Origin: Melanocharis versteri
Lineage: Eukaryota; Chordata; Aves; Passeriformes; Melanocharitidae
Direction: 5' to 3'
Assembly (NCBI GenBank): GCA_013397845.1
Contig: VZTG01010716.1
Location: 1-64,000 of the forward strand
DNA: 64,000 bases
Shown: positions 1 through 13,100 of the stretch, one piece after another
How the letters are laid out: each line of letters opens with the position of its first letter
Position numbering within the stretch: the stretch's first letter is position 1
Notes under the pieces: generated by a model
The model's database searches: none
What the model was told of the DNA's origin: nothing
The model's input: only the letters and a program-made list of their open reading frames with translations
Program-made: the position numbers and the translations under genes

Positions 1-260
1 CCCCGCGGAGGAGCGGGGCTGCAGGCGAGGTGCGAGGGGAGCAGCTCCTCCGAGCCCAGGCGCGGGCACGGCGGCACTCAGGTGGGCGCCCGAGGAAGCC
101 AGGGCTTGGCGTGGGCAGCGAACACGGTGCCCCTGGGGCTCCTGCGTGGGTTTGGGCACAGAAAGGAGCCGTGGCCTCCGCCAGCCGTGGGAGGACACGC
201 GGTGGCTGAGGAGCGAGCGAGCCCGGCTCGGCTGGGAGCTGCTGGCGAAGCTGCCTGGCC
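1..260. other. GC/CpG-rich left edge, possible CpG-island margin
   Basis: The first ~260 bases are markedly richer in GC and CpG than the following 30 kb. A donor-like CAG|GTGGGC occurs at about 80-81. No reading frame here resembles the NXN N-terminus, so it is not the main coding exon 1. It could be the margin of the NXN CpG island, an alternative non-coding first exon, or ordinary GC-rich intron. Confidence 0.3.
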
Positions 261-3200
261 AGTTTGCGGGATGGGGTTTGTTCCTCTCGTTTGGTGTGTT
301 CGGTACTCTGCGAGTTACAGCCTCTCATCCGTAGGGTTTAATCTGAGAGATAATGGACAGAAAGCACGCTAAGACCCCGACGGGGCAGGCTGTGAGGAAA
401 AGGAAGGCACAGGCTGAGCCTCCGGTTCCCAACGAGCTCGCAGCGTTTGAAAGAAAAAGAAAAATCCTCTTTACAAATCTAATCTCTGGAAGCAATTGAG
501 TAAGAATTGAGAAGATGGTGCCCCACAGTGCCATTTCTAAACGTCTTTCTGGCGAGCGGTTGAGGCTGCGGGTGTGGAAGCAGTGGGCAGGCTTTGGTTG
601 GGATTGGGATAACGTTGGTACCTGCAGGGCCAGGGGTGGCTGAGCCCCCTCAGGCATCCCCTGTGTCTGGACACTGCGAGACTGTTGGGATGAAAGGGAT
701 GAGAGGGATGACATCTTCCTGGATGGGTCTCTGAGCCCTGCTCTGCCAGCACTCGGCTCTGTTCCTTAGGTGAAGGAATTGTTTAAGGAAAAGTTGGCTG
801 TTGTCTGGCAGCGCCGTGTGATGTCCCTGCTGCTGAGATGTAGCTTTGAAACACGGGTTTGCCTTTTTCTTCTCCTCCTTTGCCGCCGTTTTTTGTCACT
901 AAGCCCTCAGTTCTGCAAAAACTCTCACGTATTTAATGCTGTGCACCTGGATGAGAATGCTGCCCAAGGCCCCCAGTTTGCCCCTTTGAAGTCCAGACAC
1001 TTTTAACTGGGAGCTCACCCAAGTGGTGGGGATTTGAGCAGTTTCATTAATCAGAGGAGCTGCAACAGAAGCTTCAACCTTCAGAGAAACTACAGTTTAA
1101 CTCAGGTTTCTTTTAAACCAAACCCTCTTCCTACAGGGATGGGAAAACACTGTGGTTCCAATTAGTAGCTGACCATTTCCCTACAGAACATTTCAGATTA
1201 TTTAGATGGTGGGACTTCTGCTTGCCATATTTGCTTTAAAAATTCCACTGCAATGTAGTTAAATGGTTAGGAAATCGTAGAAGTGGAAGGTGGCATTAAT
1301 TTTACATGCTGGCCAATGCTTCCATCTATTAGATTGCAAGAAAACATGAAATAAAAAGATTATGGGGTCTTAAACTCTTATTCCAAGAAGCCCTGAGTTA
1401 AATTCAGGATTATTTTTGTGTGGAGTGTAAAGTAATTGAAGCTCATGCTGTATATTTTCAAAACTAAGCAGATGTGATGTGGCTTTGGAGGAAGCTTAAT
1501 CTACGGATAACAGAGAACCTATTTGTAAGTTGTAAGGGCAATTATGTCAGGATATCAGATTTCTAAACAGGAGATTTATAACCTGTAGCTCAGGCAGTTA
1601 GAAGTTTCCTTGCATAATAGGCTGATTTTTTAAATAGTCGGGTTAATGACCCAACTCCCCAGAAAAGCACAAACTTTCTATTTTTCAAAAACATGCCAGC
1701 GTGAGCTGGGGATGTCGAGCATATGTTCAGTACCTCACGGGCTTAATTTGTTTTAAAACAAAAGCATTAGAGGAATGTAGGCAGTGCTTTTGAGTTATGG
1801 CTCCTTTGCACTAAGGGATACTCCTAAACCCCAGCGAATTAAACAGATTTATGGGAAGAAAGGGATGTTATAGATGTGGGGTGGAGACAGCAAGAGAGGT
1901 GGGAACACTGAGAGCTCTGTCCCTGAGCTCTCAGCTCCCCATCCTTGCAGGTCACAGGGCTTGTTTGGGAGAAGCTGTGCCCAGCAGGGTCGAGTGTGGG
2001 TGATGCCCAGGCTCAAAAACCTCCAGAAATCCTTTCTAGCCAACACTTCCCATTGTGGGTTGGTTACTTTATCTCCTGAGGCCATGAGAGCTTTGGAGAG
2101 AGATGATGGCTTCCTATCCTATATAAAAGCATCACTTTTGTTGCTCAGAATTATTGAAAAATATGACTTTTAAGGTCTATCTATCATTGTCCTTCTCTGG
2201 TGTACTCTGCATTTTTCTACTTTTCTCCTTCTTCCAAACCCTGGGCACCAGATGTTGATAGATCTTAAAACCCAGGCTCCTTTCTGGATTTGCAGTAAAA
2301 TTCCCACAGTCCTAAAAGTAAATTAGCATCTTACTCTGATGGTTATTGGGGAAAGTAGTAGGAATTGTCAAAGCAAACAGCCACTCTTCGTTGAATGCCT
2401 CGGTAACTCAATAATGCCGGGGTGCAGTTACCAGGGACAACCAGTCCAATTGGAGTAACTTCAGCACACAGCAATTTTTGCCTCCAAACCAGTAATAAAA
2501 GAAAGCAGTACAAGTCAGCAAACATCTGGCCGTGGGGAAAGCCTTTGATTAATGAGGAGGATGGCATTATGCCTCCGTCTGAGCCGCAGCCAGACCTATT
2601 ATTGGGTGGGTTTTTTTCAAGGACAAAACCAGGACGCGCCAAATGAGATTGGAGGCCTTTAACTCGTGGTGCACGTCCCTCGGTTAAGTTGTTCAGCCCT
2701 GGATTTGGGCAGCCACAGGTAGCTTTTGGTAGTTGATTTGTCTTCTGCTAATGCCTGGCGTGGCTGAGCAGAGCATGGGGGAGAAGATGTTGCTCCGTGT
2801 CTTCGTTCCGTTTGCGGTTTTGGTTTAACGTCACCCCGTTGTTATCTGTTTGCGTGGACATCTGCTCAAGTTCTGGAGGGTTGATTTAATAACAGCTTTA
2901 ATTCCTGATTGCTGCTGAGAGCCTCAGTAGTATAAACAGTCCCCATCTGCCTACATGCCCTGGTGTCCCCCAGCACCCACAATAAGGTATGTCCCTTCCT
3001 GCTGTCGGAAGGATCCCAGACTTCTCCTGGTGAGCCTCACACCATCCCTGCTGTAGAGTTCACCTACACTCGGGGTGAATTTGGGTGCTCTTCAAGGCCT
3101 TATGGCACACTGGCTGTTGGAGGAGTGCGCTCCTGCTGTGCTACTGTGGGACATCTTGGTCATCTCTGCCAAAAAATGATAAATTGGCCATATTGTCCAT

Positions 3201-6200
3201 TGAGTAGATCCTGTCACATGGTTCTGCGTAGGAGTGGGAGAAAGGAGAGTTGGGGTGCTGGAAGAGAAAAAGCTCTACAGCGAAAGAGCAGCAGTTTATC
3301 TTTCGCTGTTGTTTATTTGCCTTTGCTTTTGTTTTTACTCGTTACTTTCTTGGCCCAGTCGTCTTCCTCATTCCTCATTCTTTTCCATCTTGAATTTTCT
3401 CCTGGCTCTTGTTTGGTGCATCCACACAGTGCCACAGTAGTGTTGGGGCCATGCTTTGCCTCTCTTGTGTTTTGTGTTTTTCTGCTGTATTTGTACATCT
3501 GGTTAAGTGTTGTACAGATTCTTCTTGGGAAGGCTGCGATGCTTCTGTTCTGGATTTAAATAAATGCAGAACATGTTGGTTGTTTTTCTGTGATTATTCA
3601 GTCAAGTGTCTGAAAACAATTTGAGGATCTCCCTTTGCTCACACTCGTAAATTCCCTTTGGTTGGGACAAAGTGTTTTCCCTTTATCTGAAAAGATCATC
3701 TACTGTGGGAGCCTCTCCTAATAAGATACCAGGTACTAATTTTGTAGGTAGACTTTGTACAAGAAATGGTGGGCAGAAGATAGAAATGTCATTAAATTAG
3801 ACTGTCCACAATTTTTTTGTGGAAGAAAAATCTTCAAACCCTTGATTACAGTTTAAGGTACACCGTGATTTTCAGGGACTCAGAACTTTTCTGTTTGAAA
3901 CTGCCATCTGCTGAGATCTGGGAGGCAAGTGGTCAGCACAGATGTGGGATTTGTCTTACAGAAGATTTTGTAAATCACTTGAAGCAGCTTTTGAATTTCA
4001 TCATATAAAAATATCTAAGTAATCACTTTCAGCTGTATTCCTGATTTTATATTTCTGGGGTGGGAATGTATATGAAATCTTTGGCTCGCGGAGCTGTAGA
4101 TTTGAAAAATATGGTCTTTTCATGACATCAGGCTATTGAGTAAGAAGCGAGGCATTAGCAGCACCAACTGATTCTTTGTTTGCTTTGAAACTCGCTGGTT
4201 CTGAAATGTAAGAATGGGAGATGTATGAAGGGAGCAGAGGGAAGCCTGTGTGCTGTTTTTCATTGTGGCATCTTAATCCAGATGTTGAAATGAAAACGTT
4301 CGTTTAAAAATGCACGGTTGACAATTTCATTTGTTACTCTCAGGTTGCAGAACCAAGCAAAGGAACTTTACTTTGTAAAGTAAGCAGTGCATAGTTCTTC
4401 TCCAAAAATGCATTCTTTAGAGGCTGAACACGTAACAGCTTTACAAAAGAAAGTGCAGAACAATGGAGCGTTTTTCCCTGTGATTTTGGAGACGTTCAAC
4501 AGTGAACTCCAATTATGAGTGAGGAATAAGCTATTCAGTATTTCCACATTGTGCAGATGACATCGAAGCCAAAACATTTTGACTTCTTGTTGTTGTTGTC
4601 GATGCCTTTTTTCCAAATTATTTCTCTGTGTGTTTTACGCAGCTTTGCAGTCACCCTCCATACAATTAGCAGTCCTCTCTCATGCCAAGACTCTAATCCT
4701 TCCCTGAAATCCCTGTAAGTGTCAGTAGACTGCAAGTCTGGGGACCATGTCCTGGTCCTGCAAGAGTTGCAAAAACATCCCTGATGTCCGTGGAGGTTGG
4801 ATTTCCCCCCATATCCAAACTGTTGCCTGCCTGAGCGCTTTCCCTGGGGGAGAATTAGTATTTTAAAAGTCTTGCTGACGTGTCGTCTGCTGTGGTGTTT
4901 ATTACATCCTTCAGTGGGTAATTGCCCATGTTTTAGGACCTGCTCTGAAATTCTTTGGGCATCTTTCCATTATCAAATCCTCCTGGCTCCAGGGTGGGGA
5001 CAAGCAGTTTGCTGATCACATGATTGGTTCTTGAACAGGGCTCTACACATCCCATCCCAAAAACTGACATCAGGTTTGCGTGGCCTTTGTATGGTGGCTT
5101 CTTCAAGTGGTTCAGTAACATTTTAGTTTTGAGAAATGCAGCTGTCTCCTTGTTCACTACTCCAAACAATCTTTTGTTGCCCACAGGTATTGCGTGGTAC
5201 TAGAAAGTTTGGGTGAGATTCATGCTGAGTTCATTGCTAGCAGGTTCAGGTTTTGGAAGAGCCCAGGATGGATTGGAGTTTTTTGATCCTTTCTCATGGG
5301 CAAACTTTTAGTGTTTCAAAGCGGCACTTGGTGGGGTGAGTGTGTGGGACTGGGGTAAGGTTTCACTTCTGAATTGCATCTGGGTAGAGCTCTCTGTTCT
5401 GCATTCCTGTTTTTTTCAGCCACGCTCCCAGCATGGAAGTTGGGGCATGGTTTTAATCTAATTCAAGTCAGAAAATAATTCACTTTTTGGTGACCACACC
5501 ACGGAGATTCTTGTCCCAACCCTCGTCCCAAATAATCCAGATTCAACAGAGTGATTGCCTCCTTATTGCTACAGTCTATGAAGTGTAGGGATCTAGGGAA
5601 ACTAAGAGGGCATGGGAGGCTGTGGTACAGCAGGCTGAACTCTGAATTCAACAAAACGAATTTGAGCAGCGCTTGCCTGAGCATTTGTTTGATGAGAAGC
5701 TTGTCAGTGTGTGTGGATTGCTTCCTCCTCCTTCCCCTCCCCATTTTTTTATCAGGGAAACAAGTTCCAAGCAAAATATTCCAAAGTGATATTTAATTAC
5801 TCTTTAAAATGCAACTATTTGTCTTATCAGCCATGTGGATTTCTATTTGCTGCTTTGATTTGACAGTTAGTAGTTTGTAATTTTTGAAAAGCTTACACGC
5901 TCCAGGAATCTGTGATTTTTATGCTTTTGAAAGTCGAGATGTTGAATTAACTGCAGCTTTGAACTATTCACGGATAATTTCAGGCCCCCCGCTTTCAGCA
6001 AATAACAAGCTGACTCCGAAGCTTTCAGGCTGGGTTGAATACTGAATAATCACGACTTTATAGCTGCGTGTGCTCTCTAAACTGGTTCCATGGCACATCA
6101 CAGTGTAATGCACGATAGGTTTGAAATGTTTTTGTAGACAGACCACTTTGTGCTTGTGCCATCTCCAGATAATAACGGTTGGGAAAGGAGGGAGTACTGC

Positions 6201-7662
6201 CAGCCTGGGGAGGGTGCTTGGATTCATTACAGCTTGGGCTTTGGGCACGTTAATTCCTCTCTGTTCTTGGGGTGGGAGCCCAGATGGAGGACTTGGGGGT
6301 GTTCTGGGGGGAGGGCATTCTCCAGCACTGCCTTGATGTCTCCTTGCACAGCAGCTTCCTCTGTGCTGGCTGGAACCACTGCTTCTCAGCTGATGCTCTG
6401 TAGGCAAAAAAACACAATCAGAGTTAAATCTGTAGGCTGTAAATTAAAGACAGGGTCAATGGAGAAACTGGGAGTGGGATGAGTTGACAAGTAAGCAGAT
6501 AGACCTGTTAAATTCTCTCGTGGGAAAGTGAATTACATGAGTATTTCAGATGACAACATGAGTGCCTTGTCTGATAGCTGATCACATTTTCATCATCTCA
6601 GTTTTCCAAGGAAAATGCAGTGTCTTATTGATTTGGCATAGAGTACACACAACTAATGGAAGGGTGGAACTAAAAAGATGCAGGAATGTTTTCTGCATAC
6701 TCTCACATCTGTCTTTCAGCACTGTGAACAATTGCAACCAACAATTAATATGTAAAGAATTTGCAGTCTTTATTTAGTGTGAGTGACTGACTGCTGGGTT
6801 GCGTCAGGGCAGTAGCTGAGCATCTGCAATCTGATCAAACCCATGCTGGGGCTCAGCAAGTCCCTCTGACCTCAAAACAAAGGAATGGGAGTCCTCAGCA
6901 AGGCACAGGGCAGTGCAGGGTCCCTGCCTGTGTGGGGGGAGCCCAAACACCACAGAGAATCTGGGTCCTAAAGGATGCATTCCGAGTGATAGGTGCTGTT
7001 CCAGCTGGGGAGACCAGGAATCATGCACGGGAGGGGAGCAAACCCTCACCACAGCTGAAGGCTTGTGATGAGGAAGGCAGCAGGGATACCCTGGGACAAT
7101 TCTTGGATGCATCTCCAGGCAGACAAGGCACTGTAGCAGCAGGGTGGTGTGAGACATTTATTGCTGGGTGGTTTTTGCAGTGTTGGAATCTGTCCTGCCC
7201 AGCCAAGGAGAGAAGCTCCAGGGTCCTCCGGCAACATTTTGTCTGTCTTTGCATCTGTGGCTAAATCCAGGCTGAAGTTCAAATATTTTTAATGGAGAAA
7301 AGGTGCAAAAGTCTCTATTTAAAATGAATATCCATGAGTAACCAGATTTTAATTACATGTTTGAGGTATAAAAAATAGCTGGTGGCATCCTCAGGTGCGG
7401 GCTAAGACCCCGAGGAGGGGGTGGCAGCTGGCACAAGGGGTCAGATCCCACCAGGAGGGGTCTCGGCAAGGCTGGGCCTTGACAGCTGAGAAAGGAACAT
7501 TATTTTACACAAAATAGGGCAAGGATTTAAAAATCTGGGTAAGAATTAAGTAATGTTTGCAGAAGAGAGCATAAGGCCACTGAAACGAATTGCAACTGCG
7601 TGAGCGAGCCGGAGAGAGAAATTCTAGTTCTCCCTCGTTCCCAGGAGATTCCCACTGGAGAG

Positions 7663-7686
7663 ATGAAGTCATAGCTATGACTTCAT
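7663..7686. repeat. Perfect 24-bp palindrome in NXN intron
   Basis: The 12-mer ATGAAGTCATAG is followed immediately by its exact reverse complement CTATGACTTCAT with no spacer. Each arm holds a CRE/AP-1-like half (TGAAGTCA / TGACTTCA). It lies in non-repetitive intronic sequence. It could be a dimeric bZIP-type binding site or a chance palindrome. Confidence 0.9.
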
Positions 7687-10104
7687 TAGTGTTAGCTCAG
7701 GATGCTGACAAATGAGCCCGCTGGATTTGTGTCAAGCTGAAGGGAACACTGCTCTGGCTCTCTCCCCGTGCCCTGGCAGTCGCTGCCCTTGCCACGACGG
7801 TGGCAGAAGTGGGTGCCACTTCCCCAGCCAAGCTGATCCAGCTCAGTGTCTGCTTTTGAACTGCCACTGCTTCATCCCTCGTGCCAGCTATGAGCTGGCT
7901 TTGATAAATCCTGCTGGGCAGAAGGCAGCAGCCCAGGGATGGGCGAGCGGCAGCCTTTTAGTAGCCAAAATATCTCTATCAATGCCCGAGCCTGTGCCTG
8001 GCGTGGGGAGCATTAATGGTACCCAGCAGCTCCAGCCTGGCTTCCAGAGCAGACAGAGGGGTGTAGGATCTCACCCTCATGACTCTCAGCATTGCTGTAG
8101 GAGTGAGTCCCTTTTGGAAAAAGTGTGAAATTTATTGTAATACGCGCTGAGGATCTTATGGCAGATCTGAGCTGCTAAATCCTCTAAACCTGAGCCTGCA
8201 ACTTCATTGACAGGGCCTCTCACTTCACTCAGCTCCAAGCTTATGGTTTCACTGCTCCAATATTTTTCCATACATGGAAGCATTCCTGCCCCAGCCTGGG
8301 CTAATCCTGACATGCCACTGCATCTGGATGTTAGCTCATTTCTCGCAGCTGACACTGTGCAAAGGCAGATGTCTGAACTTACTTTTGTTTAAATAGATGT
8401 AATTCAGCCAGCAAAAGTCTCACTCCATAGGTGAGCACAGGAGGGGGAAAAAAGGAAAGGAAAAAAATGTAAAAAAAGGTGGTTTTCCATTTTATGAAGC
8501 TCCCAGGGCTGTTGGGTGGATGAATTGGTCACCATACTTTGGAAATACATAATTTAATTTGCAGAGGGGTAACAAACCACGGATTTGTCGTCTCTAACCC
8601 CATCTCCTTGCTGTGGCTCTGTCAGTGGAGAGGGGCCTCTACCCACCCCATCAGAGGATGCTGCTGGTGGCTCTGCTCTGCTCTGCTGGCTCTTCAAAGT
8701 CTCTGGACTGTTTGATGTGTGTTTAGCAGCTCAGTGGAGCTGGGACTGCTGCACTCCTGCAGCTGAGCCGAGCGCCTCGGCCATACCAGAGAAAGAGATG
8801 CTTGTGCTGCTGAGCTGCTGCTTGAGCCGGGGGCCTGTTTATAATCCCTTCCTCACCGGGGCGGGCCGTAGGATTTAATTAAATGTCTGTGAGGTGCTCT
8901 GCGAGCCTCTGCTGAAAGGCCCTGCGTGAGGGCAGTGCCTTTGAATAAAAGCTAGAGGCCTTCCCCACCCGCCGGGAAAGAGTTGGAGCTGAAGCAGTGA
9001 GACCCAAGCTGTTGAATCCGAACAGATGTTGGTTCTCCCCCACTTGGATGGTTCAAAAGGATTGTTCTGCCTCTCCCAAAATAAAGGAGAAACACAGGGA
9101 TTTTAGTGGTGTTGCCAGGGATCTCAGCTCCATCCCCTCGTGCTCGCTGCTGGTTGAAAGGCTGCAGACTGGGCTGGAGATGTGTGTGGGGTGTTTTGGT
9201 TGTGGGCTGTGCCCTTGTGTTTGCAGTTCAGCATCCACTTGCCTGGCCCTCGCTGGGGGTCCCAGTTTGTCTACTCTTTGCTTGGCCACTGTTGTTGTGT
9301 GAAGGAATAAGACAAGCTGAACTGAGCCAGGATAAAACAGGTTTCAAGTGAACCAAGCTGTGTGATGGCGTGGGAAGGAGATGACAATTTCCAGATCTGC
9401 TGTCAGATCTGTGGAGCAGATGAAAAACTTCCTTTGTGTGGCTGTTTCAGCCCCTGAGAACCAAGTGAGTCCCAGAGCTGTTGGGGTCAGTGGTGTCCCC
9501 AGCCCCACCGAGGGACCCCTGTCCCTCTGTCTGCCCTTCCAAGTGCAGCTCAGGGTCTGAGCAACAGCAGCACCCTGGTCCTTGTGCACAGTCTTGGGTC
9601 TGGTGGGATTTTCAGCATCAGGTCACCAGAGCATTAGAGATGTTCCTCTCCTTCATGTTTTTCTGACTACTGTTCTGTCGCTCTCAGAGCAAATCAAAGG
9701 GCACCAGGCTTCAAATCCTGCCTTGCAAGTACTGCCTGGGTGTTTGGCTTGCAGGATTGCTCCTCTTTTATCAGCTGATATCTGGGGTTTTAAGAGGGCA
9801 GGGAGCTGTGCTGATTTGCTTCTGAGGGGCTGATGACTCCACGAGCTGACTTTTTAGGATGCTTTTTTTTGATTCAGGTTTGTGGCTATAGAACAGAGGT
9901 CCCTGTGCTGTCACATTACAGGCTGCTTCTGATGAGCTCTTCCCTGTAATCTCTGCTTGGAAATTTGCAAATAGCTGCGTGCTTAGGGAAATCCTGCTGG
10001 CTTCACCCCATGGGCAGGGAAACGGAGGTGAGGGGGGCTGGATGAGAGACCAGAGTGGGGCTCTGCTGCTGCCACTGCCATGATTTCCAGGTCCCAGCAC
10101 TCCA

Positions 10105-10146
10105 GTCTCCCAGGAAAAGCCCCATGTCTCCCAGGAAAAGCCCCAT
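10105..10146. repeat. 21-bp tandem direct repeat, two copies
   Basis: The unit begins GTCTCCCAGG and ends CCCCAT. Copies at 10105-10125 and 10126-10146 are identical. It is a short intronic duplication with no evident function. Confidence 0.9.
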
Positions 10147-13100
10147 CTCACCCAGCACATGAACATGACCCCGAGATTGTGCTGTGCTTCCCTCAGCCAT
10201 TGCCCCCCGCTGCTGCTGTGCCGTGTGCTTCCAAAATCGCTTCGTTCCAGGGTTAGAAAAGACCCATTTTTGTGTCCTAAAGCGCTGGATTTCACAGATA
10301 GAGAAGGGGAAAGGTCTTAATGCCTGCAGCTTGATCTGCTAATCTGAAAGCATGGGAAGTTGTTCCTAGGGAGATTTGCTGCCTGGCTTTCTCAATGCAA
10401 CTTCGCACAAATAGGGTTTGTTCCTACAATGAGCCAGAGCAGCTGGATGCCTCCCACCAAGATTGCTGATATTTAGGTCTTTGATTTTGGCGGAGACACG
10501 CAGCAATAAATTAAATGAGTAGGGGAGTTTCAGAGACTAGTACAGATGGTGGGAAACCGAGGGTAAGGACTACTTAAGTGCTAACGTATGGCACAGCTTC
10601 CCCTCCTTTCTTTCTTGAAGAAATGGAAAATGCTATGGGCTGTTGTTGCAGGGATTTTGCCTCCTCCTTGTCTTCAGAGACCTGCAGACCACCTCTGTTG
10701 CAGTGTTTTCTTGATGATCAGGAAAGGAGTGTCCTGTGTGTGTTCCTGCCTGTGGCACAGCAATGCCTTCGGTGCCTTTCTGTCTTCATCCCAGCCTGAT
10801 CCTGGTTTGCTGCATTCTTGGGTTTCTGCTTTTCTCCCTGGGAAAGGCAGCTGTTAAATGAGATTTCTTCTATCTTTTGCTTTTTTTCCTCATTAGGTCT
10901 GACCCGGTTTTGCTTTTGTTAAGCTGTGGGGATTCAAGTGAAACCATTTCATTCCTTTGTCCCCCTCTGTCTGCATCAATTCGGTGTGTCCCGACTGATG
11001 GTTTAATTATTGTGTGTGACAGGAGCATCCAGGGCCTCGATTGGCAAAAGGTGTTTATCTCTTAGGTGGTGCACAAAGTAGATATTTTATCATCCTGGTG
11101 GCTCCCAGGACAGGTTTTTGCCTAGAGAGGCAGTTTTCAAACCAGTTAATTGCCCCGTTGTGAAGCAGAAGGGGTAGGTGGCTGTCCCTGCCTTTCCCTG
11201 CAGGCACGTCCGTGCTGGCTGTGTGGGACCAGTGGCTCTTCAGGTGGAAAGATGGGGATGTGGTAGGCTGGGAAGAGCTTCCTGGGTGGTGAGTGTGGGA
11301 GAAGCAGGTGGATGGATGGAGAGAGGCACGAGGACCAGGCTGGAGCAAGGAGTGGTGCCTCACCTGAAAAGTCGCCTTGCTTCAGACAGCCCAGATTTGA
11401 ATTGCAGGAAGGCTCCAGATTTTACTCAATTTCAAAAATTAAACTCCCTCTGAGCCCTGCATGTTTTGTGTTGTTCTCTGGCTCGGGCTGAGTGATCAGT
11501 GGCCTTGTGTTGAGCCACATCCAGATCCTGGTTTGATGTTTGTCCCCACGAGAATTTGCTGCAGGCTTTGCCGCTGAAAAAGTGGAGTCATCTGCATAAA
11601 CCCCAGTAAGTCTCTAGGTTAAGAGGCCACCAAATACCACCTCTGTCTGTGGCCATCCCTTTAATTATGAAAATAATAACCCCAGGCAGAGCTTACGGCC
11701 CTGCTGGCGGCTCGGGGTCTGTTGTGCTGGGCCCTGTTCAGAGACCTGCATGTGGAGGAGATGGTCCTTACCCTACAGCTGATTATTTAGGGCTGTGTGT
11801 TACCTCCCCCCCACGCCGTGGGGAGAGGGTGGGTGCCTCACCCACAGTGACAGGCCAGGCTTGATGCCTCCTGCCTTATGGACACACAGGTTTGGGATCT
11901 GGAATGGGAGGTGCAGGCTCCCCACACCTCCCTTCTGTCTTCATGGTGCTGCCTTCTCCAGGCTTGAAACTGGAAATGGGATTTAAACCTGGCAGTGGCT
12001 GGGGCAGAATAAGTTCCCTAAAAGGGGTTGCTGCCATCTCTGGCTGAGTGCATCTTCATCTGTTTCCTCCCCTCCTGAGAGCCGGGGCACGGATTATCCA
12101 GAACAAATCCTGTTACCCAGCTGCCTCCTCAGTGGAGGAGTCACAGGATGGGAGCGCCCCATGGAGCATAAATCTGTTAGCAGGTGACATCACAGCTGAA
12201 GGCTTTTAGGGTTTCTTTGCCAGAAAGTGGCAGTGTTGATTGCCAGGCTTAGTAGTGAAGAATTTGAAGTTATGATTCATCCCTCAATCTATGTCTTAAG
12301 TATGTAGTGGTGAAGCTTAGGAAAATCTGTCTATGTATAAAGTGTTTCCTCTTAGGGAGCTGAGAACCCCTTAGGTGCAGCAATTACTATTTTACTTAAT
12401 TGGGATTGAAATACCAAACGCTCAGAACATGCCAGCTCGTGTCTGTTGTGGGGAAAACTCAATTGCTCAAGAGAAAGGTGTCTTCATCCTGTCTGGATGA
12501 AAATCTATTGAAAAGAAAAATACCTGACATTTTTTGGTCGTCTGCTCAAATGTCTGTCTGGGCCCACGGAGGTGGTTCTTGGTGGGGAAAGTCATTTGTG
12601 AGAGGCAGCTCCCGGAAAGGAAAGGGGTTCTTTGCTGATTCACAGACTTGTGGTATTTAGTTCGGTATTTTGCTTTGTAATTACTCCAGCAATTAGCACA
12701 GCTACAGATTTTGTCTTGCCTCTGCTGCTCTTTGTGTGCTTCTCGCACGGCATTTGCTGGCCCTGAGGATAAACCTGCTTAGTGCAAAAGCACATGCTGG
12801 CCCTGGAGAGGCTTTGGTGTGTGGAAGGGAATCAGGATCCATGTGGATGTTTGCTCTGACCCTCTGCAGTCAATGAGACTGTGCCTGGCCCTGAGCTGCT
12901 CCTGCACCAGTGCTTTGCCTGTGTCCACCTACAGCTGCTTAGTGACATAAAAAATGAGGGGCAAACAGGCTGTACCTGTGTTTTCCTTCAACTGTTAAAT
13001 AATTCCAGTCGTCCTTGCAGTAGCTGAAGATGCATCAGTGACATGTGGAGTGTTGGTGCTGTGGATTCATGGCCAGAGAGAGCAATGCTGAGAACATGAA

